NCBI GenBank assembly: GCA_025363505.1
Contig: JANYDV010000162.1
Span: 1 to 5,044, forward strand
Direction: 5' to 3'
DNA length: 5,044 nucleotides
From: Bacteroidota bacterium
Lineage (GTDB): Bacteria > Bacteroidota > Ignavibacteria > Palsa-1295
This document shows, piece by piece, positions 1 to 5,044 of the stretch. The translations under genes and the position numbers were made by a program. Under the pieces are notes generated by a model. The model was not told the origin of the DNA. It saw only the letters and a list, made by a program, of their open reading frames with translations, and did not search any database. Within the stretch, counting starts at the first letter, position 1. Each line of letters opens with the position of its first letter.

Positions 1-750
1 TAATTTCACTAAAAATTCGGGCGAGCTTTCGGCGGGCAGTGCATCGATATGCTCCATAATATCTTCGGTATAATGACGGAGTGCCGTTTCTATAGCACCG
101 ACAGACCAAATGAACATTCCGCTATTCCAAAGAAAATCACCGGACTCAAGAAACCGTAACGCAGTATCTTGATCAGGCTTCTCCGCAAACCTTCTTGCAT
201 GAAAGACATCTCGAAGTTCAAACTCGCTCAGATGCGGAAGATCAGATTTCGAGACGAGCCGCTCATCATCAAGTTGGATATATCCATAACCAGTCTCCGG
301 ACGCGTAGGATGAATACCGAGCGTCACCAAACCATTTGTACTTGATGCAAGTCTTGCACCGATCTCTATCAGCTTTGAAAATTCTCGTTCGTTCTTGATC
401 AAATGATCAGCCGGCAACACGACCATGACAGCATCATTGCCGTAACGTTCTTTCAGAATCTTAGTGGCGAGCGCAATACACGGAGCTGTATTCTTCCCGA
501 AGGGCTCAGCAATAATATTATTTGCAGGAATTTCAGATGCTTGTGTTCGAAGTGCTTCGATATGTGATTGGCTGGTGATAATGAGGGTGTCGGCAGGATC
601 AGCAAACATCTTCGTGCGCTCAAGAGTCAGTTCCAGAAGCGATTTTCCGTGATGGAGGACATCAAGCAACTGCTTGGGACGGGCTTCGCGACTATAGGGC
701 CAAAACCTCGTGCCAACCCCACCTGCCATTATAACTGCGCAAATTTTCAT
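1..750 (-). CDS. manC: Mannose-1-phosphate guanylyltransferase (3' end outside window)
   Basis: This enzyme makes GDP-mannose from mannose-1-phosphate and GTP in the cytoplasm, supplying mannose and mannose-derived sugars for surface polysaccharides and glycoproteins. I translated 250 in-frame codons without a stop, from the ATG at 750 to the left edge. The nucleotidyltransferase signature lies at residues 10-27 (GG.GTRFWP.SR...PKQ). Further family blocks are EPFGKNTAP (82-90), LPADH (112-116), GYGYIQ (154-159), FAEKPD (188-193) and FLWNSGMFIW (206-215). The C-terminus is missing, so the window cannot show whether this is the single-domain form of about 350-360 residues or the longer fusion with a phosphomannose isomerase domain. 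The start lies 7 bases after the alr stop, suggesting co-transcription and possibly translational coupling. No good ribosome binding site is seen. The family call is firm; the symbol is by analogy, since manC, rfbM and cpsB are all used. Confidence 0.93.
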   Translation of the reverse strand, partial: MKICAVIMAGGVGTRFWPYSREARPKQLLDVLHHGKSLLELTLERTKMFADPADTLIITSQSHIEALRTQASEIPANNIIAEPFGKNTAPCIALATKILKERYGNDAVMVVLPADHLIKNEREFSKLIEIGARLASSTNGLVTLGIHPTRPETGYGYIQLDDERLVSKSDLPHLSEFELRDVFHARRFAEKPDQDTALRFLESGDFLWNSGMFIWSVGAIETALRHYTEDIMEHIDALPAESSPEFLVKL

Positions 751-757
751 GTAATAT

Positions 758-1873
758 TTACCTAACCACTCTCGGCACCCGAGCAGTGATGTTTGTTAAG
801 ACTTCGTAGGGAATCGTCCCAAGCTCTGTGGCAATTTCCCAAGCATTGAGTTCTGTATGCTTTGATGATATGAGCGTGACATCATCGCCGATACGAACCG
901 CGTCATCAGCTGTTTCTATCATTAATTGATCCATGCAGATCGTCCCTCGAACCGGGTAGGATTTTGCACCAATCAACACCTGTGCTTTTGATGTCAGTAG
1001 TCGGGTGTAGCCATCTCCATATCCTGCCGGGACAGTGGCAATAGTCGTGTCACGATCAGCGTGCCATCGATGATTATAACTCACACCTTCGCCGGCACCA
1101 ATACGCTTGGTAAAAGTAACGGAGCTGGTTAATTCAAGCGCCGGTTTCAACTGCTGACCATATAACTGATGCTGTTGATGTGAAGGAGCATATCCATAGA
1201 GCATAATACCCGGACGAACCATATCAAAGGCACTCTCGATCGGGGTTTGAAGGATTGCACCTGAATTTGCAGCGTGGGCTATCGTAATGGCGATACCACT
1301 GCCGCGAATCTCTTGAACCACATTCCTAAAAATTGTTTGCTGTTTCGCAAAAAAAACAGAGCCCATCTCGTCACTTGTGGCGAAATGAGTTGCAATACCA
1401 ATAAAATCTACATACTCTTTATGGGATGCTATCATCTGTGCAAAACGATACGCCTCAGCAGGTTCGACACCGATTCGTCGCATCCCTGTATCTACTTTCA
1501 AATGCACTCGTGCTTTTTTACCGAGCCGCTTTGCCGTTGCCACGATCATCTCCAATTGATGAGCTTCGCACAATGTAAAATCAAGATCGTTAATGATGAA
1601 GGTTTCGATTTCATCATCTAATGCAGTCGTGAGAACCTGTATTGGCAATGATGTTAGCTGCCGAAGAAATACTCCTTCTTCTTCGGTCGCCACACCAAAG
1701 TATCCGACTTCCCCACTTTCTATTGAAGCCTTCGCAATGATTTCGAGACCATGACCATAAGCGTTTGCTTTTACAACAGCCATAATAATTGGCGCACGAC
1801 CGACACTCGATCGTACAAAACGAAGATTGTGCAGAAATGCGTCTGTCGAAATAAGCGCTCGTGTCGGGCGCAT
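758..1873 (-). CDS. alr: Alanine racemase (PLP-dependent)
   Basis: This enzyme interconverts L- and D-alanine in the cytoplasm, supplying D-Ala for peptidoglycan. The 371-residue protein has the usual family length and looks complete. The PLP-binding lysine is K35 in VVKANAYGHG (33-42). The block LKVDTGMRRIG (125-135) carries K126 and R133, equivalent to the carbamylated Lys129 and Arg136 of the Geobacillus enzyme. R220 in MVRPGIMLYG matches the arginine that contacts the pyridine nitrogen. The second catalytic base is Y266 in GEGVSYNHRW, and the substrate-side loop GTICMDQ is at 310-316. All key residues are present, so an active racemase is expected. The gene sits 64 bases after the J-domain gene and 7 bases before the guanylyltransferase gene. 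The ATG at 1873 places the N-terminus correctly relative to K35, although no Shine-Dalgarno sequence precedes it. An eight-T tract (coding strand) falls in the two Phe codons near residue 174. Confidence 0.97.
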   Translation of the reverse strand: MRPTRALISTDAFLHNLRFVRSSVGRAPIIMAVVKANAYGHGLEIIAKASIESGEVGYFGVATEEEGVFLRQLTSLPIQVLTTALDDEIETFIINDLDFTLCEAHQLEMIVATAKRLGKKARVHLKVDTGMRRIGVEPAEAYRFAQMIASHKEYVDFIGIATHFATSDEMGSVFFAKQQTIFRNVVQEIRGSGIAITIAHAANSGAILQTPIESAFDMVRPGIMLYGYAPSHQQHQLYGQQLKPALELTSSVTFTKRIGAGEGVSYNHRWHADRDTTIATVPAGYGDGYTRLLTSKAQVLIGAKSYPVRGTICMDQLMIETADDAVRIGDDVTLISSKHTELNAWEIATELGTIPYEVLTNITARVPRVVR

Positions 1874-1937
1874 AAAAATTTATCGTTTGATCGGTCAATT
1901 AAGTCGCGACCATAACACTGCCAGAGAAGTCTTTAGT

Positions 1938-2810
1938 TTAGTGTGAGGATACTCCGGCTTTCGCCCGTAATATTGCTTCTTCAGTTGCGGCATCGGTTGA
2001 GTCAAGATTGGGAGAAACTGCCAGAGCTGCTTTGTATGCATCTTCGGCATCGAATATCTGAGCGCTTGATTTAAAGTAATCTCCGAGTAAAGAATAGACG
2101 ATTAATTGATCGTGCTTCGTTACGGCATATTGCGAAACAGTCGCCATTGCTTCGGCATAGTTATTGATCTTGATAAATGCAAGTGCAACATTGGTTACAG
2201 TTGAGAGATGATACTTGCCGGAGTCGAGCACAAAGCGCCAATAACTGATTGCTGTTTTATAATCGCCAAGCATCGCTGATAGTGTTGCCATACGTTCGAT
2301 GGCATCAATCGATTGATTCGGAATGCGTTGGTTGGGCTCGACAGTGCCGATAGGTCGTTCTGATGTTAGGTGGCGTTTGACAATATCCCCAATGGGATTT
2401 GAGGTTTCGATCCGATCTTGATGTGCACGAAGCGCAAAAAATAATGCTGCTCCAATTACAGCGATTATCCCAATAAGAGAAAGGATAACTTTCGTACGAT
2501 CGAACGGATATTTTTTTTCAATATCAACAGTTTTATACTGCTTTTCTTGTTTATTTTTTTTCTTGTAATCTCGGATGCTGTCGAGCGTCATTCTGTCTTG
2601 CACATCGAGCAAGCGTTTGTAGTCGTCTCGGGTTTCTTTGTCGAAGAGGACTTCTTTGGCTCTATTGAGGTCCTGCATTTTTTTTTCTGACTCTTCATCA
2701 CCGAAGTTTAAGTCAGGGTGCCACCGCATTGCAAGTTTGCGATACGCTTCTTTTATCTCTTCCTCGTTGGCATAGCGTGGGACGCCGAGTATCGAGAAAT
2801 AATCTTTCAT
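1938..2810 (-). CDS. Membrane-anchored J-domain protein with C-terminal TPR-like repeats
   Basis: This is a probable DnaK co-chaperone tethered to the inner membrane. From the ATG at 2810 it is 290 residues; a TTG directly before it could add one residue, but ATG is the likelier start. The N-terminal J domain (about 1-70) has the typical DYFSILGV opening, a basic helix II (EAYRKLAMRW), and the HPD motif at 31-33 needed to stimulate DnaK ATPase. A Lys-rich linker (about 80-106) leads to one hydrophobic segment at about 108-129. By the positive-inside rule this puts the J domain in the cytoplasm and the rest in the periplasm. Residues 170-285 look like degenerate TPR helices (LGDYKTAISYWRFVLDSG, then KINNYAEAMATV, then FDAEDAYKAALAVSPN). 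The Gly/Phe and zinc-finger regions of true DnaJ are absent, so this is not dnaJ itself. Three A8-A9 tracts lie in the coding strand. The client or partner is unknown. Confidence 0.88.
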   Translation of the reverse strand: MKDYFSILGVPRYANEEEIKEAYRKLAMRWHPDLNFGDEESEKKMQDLNRAKEVLFDKETRDDYKRLLDVQDRMTLDSIRDYKKKNKQEKQYKTVDIEKKYPFDRTKVILSLIGIIAVIGAALFFALRAHQDRIETSNPIGDIVKRHLTSERPIGTVEPNQRIPNQSIDAIERMATLSAMLGDYKTAISYWRFVLDSGKYHLSTVTNVALAFIKINNYAEAMATVSQYAVTKHDQLIVYSLLGDYFKSSAQIFDAEDAYKAALAVSPNLDSTDAATEEAILRAKAGVSSH

Positions 2811-2821
2811 CAATAAAAGGA

Positions 2822-2839
2822 AATACTCGTAGGAGTATT
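2822..2839 (-). other. Inverted repeat (hairpin) in the atpC / J-domain gene spacer
   Basis: A perfect 7-base inverted repeat, AATACTC and GAGTATT with a 4-base loop, occupies most of the 46-base gap after atpC. On the transcribed strand it is followed by TCCTTTTATTG and then the ATG of the J-domain gene. The stem has only two G-C pairs and the T-rich tail is interrupted, so it is at best a weak terminator or attenuator. It could instead influence translation of the downstream gene, because it ends 11 bases before the start codon. The repeat is seen directly; any function is inference. Confidence 0.4.
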
Positions 2840-2856
2840 ATTTATTTATTAACTGC

Positions 2857-3258
2857 TTATGATTGCTTCGCAACGGCAAGTCTAGCAGCCAGAAGATCGA
2901 GTTCAATGTGAAATTGATCGTTATTAATTTCGTGAGCACTGTAGCGCTGGCGGACATTCTCCATCGCGGACTCAACTTCAGCAATATTAATTTTGCTTGA
3001 ATGCTCGGCACCATCGGCAAGAACAATGCCTTGATTTTGATGTAATTCCAAAAATCCTCCCGAAACAAAATAATGCTCTTCGGCTTTTCCGGTCTGTGCA
3101 AATTTCAGCATCCCAGGAACGAGTTTTGAGACAATTGCGGCGTGATTATATAATACTTCAAACGGACCCATGGTGCCGGGTACACTAAAGTGTTCTACTT
3201 CACCTTCAAACACCGTGAGTGTCGGTGTTACGATCTTTAATTGTATGCTTTTTGTCAT
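2857..3258 (-). CDS. atpC: F1Fo ATP synthase epsilon subunit
   Basis: Epsilon is part of the central stalk of the F1 sector, linking gamma to the c-ring and regulating ATP hydrolysis. The 133-residue length is normal. The N-terminal beta-sandwich domain (about 1-86) shows family features in order: LKIVTPTLTVFEGEV (7-21), VPGTMGPFEVLYNHAAIVS (26-44), the PGMLKF turn, and GGFLELHQNQGIVLADGAEH. The helical C-terminal domain (about 90-133) is present, with the usual A/E/R-rich helices, so it is not the truncated form. The ATG at 3258 gives the standard epsilon N-terminus. No atpD is adjacent: the gene upstream is tag (35-base gap) and the gene downstream encodes a J-domain protein. In many bacteria, including much of the Bacteroidota, atpC lies beside atpD, so this isolated position is notable. 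Its expression would have to be matched to the other ATP synthase genes from a distance. Confidence 0.95.
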   Translation of the reverse strand: MTKSIQLKIVTPTLTVFEGEVEHFSVPGTMGPFEVLYNHAAIVSKLVPGMLKFAQTGKAEEHYFVSGGFLELHQNQGIVLADGAEHSSKINIAEVESAMENVRQRYSAHEINNDQFHIELDLLAARLAVAKQS

Positions 3259-3293
3259 AGGAAGCCATTAACAATTACGAGCGTTTTTTAGTG

Positions 3294-3863
3294 TCATCGC
3301 ATCTTTTGGACTTCTTGATAACGGAAGCAATTGGTCGTATGGTCATTGACCATGCCGGTTGCCTGCATATGCGCATACATTATTGTCGAGCCGACGAACT
3401 TGAAACCTCGTGATATCAGGTCTCTACTCATTGCATCCGATTCGGTTGTCCGAGGAGGAATATCCTTCAATGTTTCACGATGAGTGGTGATTACATTCCC
3501 GCCGGTGAACTGCCAGATATACTTATCAAAACTCCCAAACTCTTCTTGTACTTTCAAAAAGGCTTTCGCATTGGTTACTGCTGATCGTACCTTGAGTTTA
3601 TTTCTTACAATATTTGGATCTTGTAGCAATGCTTCGATCTTCTCTTCATCGAAACGGGCAACGATTTCGGGCTCAAAATTCTCGAATGCATTGCGGTACC
3701 CTTCTCGTTTGCGAAGAATCGTGATCCACGACAACCCAGCTTGAGCACCTTCAAGCACCAAGAACTCGAATAATAAACGATCATCATGAACAGGTACTCC
3801 CCATTCAGTATCGTGATACTCCATATACAGTGGGTCCGACCCACACCAAAGGCAACGTGTCAT
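3294..3863 (-). CDS. tag: DNA-3-methyladenine glycosylase I
   Basis: This base-excision repair enzyme removes 3-methyladenine from alkylated DNA. The 189 residues match the family length and align with E. coli Tag almost position for position from memory. The zinc-binding residues C4, H17, H175 and C179 are all present. Y16, E38 and W46 of the base-binding pocket are in YHDTEWGVP and LEGAQAGLSWITILRKRE. Near the C-terminus the block RGFKFVGSTIMYAHMQATGM leads into VNDH. All these features argue for an active enzyme rather than a divergent homologue. It is the first gene of the leftward series and faces a 118-base divergent spacer, so its promoter should lie there. No Shine-Dalgarno sequence precedes the ATG at 3863. 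No ada, ogt or other alkylation-repair gene is next to it, so adaptive-response control is not suggested by context. Confidence 0.97.
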   Translation of the reverse strand: MTRCLWCGSDPLYMEYHDTEWGVPVHDDRLLFEFLVLEGAQAGLSWITILRKREGYRNAFENFEPEIVARFDEEKIEALLQDPNIVRNKLKVRSAVTNAKAFLKVQEEFGSFDKYIWQFTGGNVITTHRETLKDIPPRTTESDAMSRDLISRGFKFVGSTIMYAHMQATGMVNDHTTNCFRYQEVQKMR

Positions 3864-3871
3864 AGTGCTTA

Positions 3872-3898
3872 TAAATATAATTCATTGCAATATACAAA
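3872..3898 (-). promoter_or_regulatory. Candidate Bacteroidota-type promoter for tag
   Basis: On the minus strand, a T-tract ending in TTTG (3898-3895) is followed after 15 bases by TATATTTA (3879-3872). This resembles the Bacteroidota -33 TTTG and -7 TAnnTTTG elements, with one mismatch in the latter and a spacer shorter than the usual 17-23. Transcription would begin almost at the tag ATG, giving a near-leaderless message. The surrounding sequence is AT-rich, so chance similarity is quite possible. Confidence 0.25.
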
Positions 3899-3941
3899 AA
3901 AAAATGGAGAAAGAAAATCAGTGTCGAGACAGACCCCCCAC

Positions 3942-3973
3942 TTGAGAAATCCTTTTACCGACAATTACTGTTG
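3942..3973 (+). promoter_or_regulatory. Candidate Bacteroidota-type promoter for the lipoprotein-peptidase pair
   Basis: TTG at 3942-3944 is followed after 21 bases by TACTGTTG (3966-3973), which matches the Bacteroidota -7 element TAnnTTTG at five of six fixed positions. The spacing lies inside the range known for this promoter class. The -7 element ends 8 bases before the ATG at 3982, again implying a very short leader. This is a pattern match only; no transcript evidence is available. Confidence 0.28.
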
Positions 3974-3981
3974 CACCATCA

Positions 3982-4449
3982 ATGAAAATGCTGTTGCTGA
4001 TATCATTATTTCTGATTTCTTGTTCCGTCTCAAAGAAGGTTGATAGTAATATTATCAGCTCAAGTGATGACAGCAAAATTTTCTTTGTGGTTATGAATAT
4101 TCGAAAGAGTCCTGCTCTTGGAAAAAACATTGTTACACTAATAAGCAGCACTCCTGTTACAGTCAAACTGAAGAATACAACAGCTGAGAAAATACAGACG
4201 TCTGCATCTCTGACCCTTGATATATTCGAACAAGATTCACTTGCACAAACGATTGTTATCACTCACCCGCTCTTCAAACATATTGAATACCCAGGTGGCG
4301 ACGACAATACACTCACCGCAAAAGATATTGTCCTCGATAGTACAGACTTTTTTGTTCGGCTTCAGCTCAATGTACATTCAAACAGTATTAGAGTTTCAGA
4401 AACACTTCCAAATATTCCCATTCACGAATTATCCATCATCAAATTATAA
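3982..4449 (+). CDS. Small putative lipoprotein of unknown function
   Basis: I do not recognise this 155-residue protein. Its N-terminus is a short lipoprotein signal peptide: M-K start, a hydrophobic core of Leu, Ile and Phe, and a lipobox LISC ending at C14, which would be the lipidated residue after cleavage. The mature part (about 142 residues) begins with a Ser/Lys/Asp-rich tether (SVSKKVDSN onward). It continues with several short alternating hydrophobic stretches (KIFFVVMNI, VTLISS, VTVKL, ASLTLDIF, AQTIVITHP, FFVRLQLNVHS), suggesting a small beta-sandwich. It has no further Cys and no evident catalytic motif. It ends 2 bases before the M64 peptidase gene on the same strand, so the two are very likely co-transcribed. 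A role as a surface partner, tether or inhibitor of the peptidase is possible but unproven. Overlapping frames in this region lack comparable signals. The signal peptide supports the ATG at 3982. Confidence 0.8.
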   Translation: MKMLLLISLFLISCSVSKKVDSNIISSSDDSKIFFVVMNIRKSPALGKNIVTLISSTPVTVKLKNTTAEKIQTSASLTLDIFEQDSLAQTIVITHPLFKHIEYPGGDDNTLTAKDIVLDSTDFFVRLQLNVHSNSIRVSETLPNIPIHELSIIKL

Positions 4450-4451
4450 TT

Positions 4452-5044
4452 ATGAAACACTTCTCCGCTCTCATGTTATTGTTTTTCTCAATTTTCAGCA
4501 CGGCGAATGCTCAGAAGTTTAAAGTTGATACTTTGCTGTTCCACGGTAACGCCGATAAATATATTAATATCGTTATTCTTGGCGATGGCTATACGTCATC
4601 GCAACAAGACGCATATATTGCTGACGCCACCCAAGAGTATCAGTATCTCTTTGCACAAAGCCCGTGGTCCCATTACGCAAGTTATTTTAATGTCTTTGCA
4701 ATCAAGGTTATCTCTGCCGAGACCGGCACCAAACACCCTAACACTGCCTCTGATTGTGCTTCAGCAAATGTACCAATATTAAATGCAAATACTTATTTAG
4801 GTTCGACCTTTGATGCCTATGGTATCCATCGGTTGCTGGTGGCGAATAATACCTCGAACATTTCGCAAGTACTTGCCGCGAACTTCCCGAACTATGATCA
4901 AGTACTCATTGTCGTGAATACACCATATTACGGTGGCTCTGGCGGAGCCAATGCTACATCGTCATTGAATTCAGCGAGCAACGAAATCGTCGCACACGAG
5001 CTGGGTCATTCGTTTGGATATCTAGCCGATGAGTATTGGGCTGG
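4452..5044 (+). CDS. Secreted M64-family zinc metallopeptidase (3' end outside window)
   Basis: I translated 197 codons from the ATG at 4452 to the right edge with no stop. Residues 1-20 form a classic Sec signal peptide ending in ANA, with cleavage before Q21. The mature protein enters the catalytic domain almost at once: NIVILGDGYTSS (39-50), then YFNVFAIKVIS (78-88), DQVLIVVNTPYYGGSGGA (149-166), and the zinc motif AHELGHSFGYLADEYW (181-196). H182 and H186 are zinc ligands and E183 the catalytic base; the trailing LADEY is characteristic of peptidase family M64, the IgA-peptidase-like family. Bacteroides members studied structurally carry an N-terminal beta-sandwich domain before this region, which is absent here. 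The family name comes from a clostridial IgA protease; the substrate of this protein cannot be inferred. A C-terminal sorting domain may exist beyond the window. The gene follows the lipoprotein gene by 2 bases, with no Shine-Dalgarno sequence. Confidence 0.9.
   Translation, partial: MKHFSALMLLFFSIFSTANAQKFKVDTLLFHGNADKYINIVILGDGYTSSQQDAYIADATQEYQYLFAQSPWSHYASYFNVFAIKVISAETGTKHPNTASDCASANVPILNANTYLGSTFDAYGIHRLLVANNTSNISQVLAANFPNYDQVLIVVNTPYYGGSGGANATSSLNSASNEIVAHELGHSFGYLADEYWA

Noticed and set aside
464..765. Two short plus-strand frames opposite the guanylyltransferase gene
   Set aside because: The minus strand encodes an uninterrupted, motif-rich nucleotidyltransferase over the whole region.
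1274..1621. A 115-residue plus-strand open frame inside alr
   Set aside because: It is wholly antisense to a well-conserved alanine racemase and has no domain signals.
1614..1898. A 94-residue minus-strand frame overlapping the alr start
   Set aside because: It is the alr sequence read in another frame; the alr frame carries all the conserved motifs, including the PLP lysine.
1893..1911. GGTC...GACC repeat and the GTCGCGAC palindrome in the alr upstream gap
   Set aside because: The arms are only 4 bases with no T tract, and an 8-base palindrome is readily explained by chance.
2811..2839. Hairpin plus T-rich tail as a rho-independent terminator
   Set aside because: The stem has only two G-C pairs and the T tract is broken by CC, so I list it as a hairpin of unknown role instead.
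3918..4262. A 114-residue open frame on the minus strand opposite the lipoprotein gene
   Set aside because: It overlaps the lipoprotein gene, whose lipobox and 2-base spacing to the peptidase gene are better supported, and it shows no recognisable motif.
4217..4782. Plus-strand frames of 101 and 91 residues overlapping the lipoprotein and peptidase genes
   Set aside because: They are out-of-frame readings of genes that carry clear signal peptides and, in the peptidase, the HELGH zinc motif.

Overview
The window (5044 bases, moderate G+C) is gene-dense bacterial DNA with seven protein-coding genes and no RNA genes, insertion sequences or CRISPR array that I can see. None of the seven starts is preceded by a recognisable AGGAGG-type Shine-Dalgarno sequence. 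The last gene resembles secreted M64 peptidases known from Bacteroides and relatives. Together these suggest a member of the Bacteroidota/Chlorobiota (FCB) group. This placement is an inference and no finer assignment is supported.

Left part (1-3863), all on the minus strand. Read in the direction of transcription, the order is tag (DNA-3-methyladenine glycosylase I), atpC (ATP synthase epsilon subunit), a membrane-anchored J-domain protein with TPR-like repeats, alr (alanine racemase), and a mannose-1-phosphate guanylyltransferase cut by the left window edge. The gaps are 35, 46, 64 and 7 bases, which fits one transcription unit or a few tightly packed ones. The products serve different housekeeping tasks: DNA repair, energy conversion, chaperone recruitment, D-alanine for peptidoglycan, and GDP-mannose for surface glycans. 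Only alr and the guanylyltransferase share an obvious theme, cell-envelope precursors. The epsilon subunit gene is separated from its usual neighbour atpD.

Middle (3864-3981). A 118-base AT-rich divergent spacer separates tag from the rightward genes. It holds two weak candidates for Bacteroidota-style promoters, one on each strand, both lying almost at the start codons.

Right part (3982-5044), plus strand. A small lipoprotein of unknown function is followed after only 2 bases by a secreted M64-family zinc metallopeptidase that runs off the right edge just after its zinc-binding motif. The pair is probably co-transcribed and exported. It is the least characterised part of the window and the best candidate for a new functional unit. 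The evidence for a joint function is only gene position and export signals.

No clear defence, mobile or exotic genetic system is visible; most of the window is ordinary core genome.
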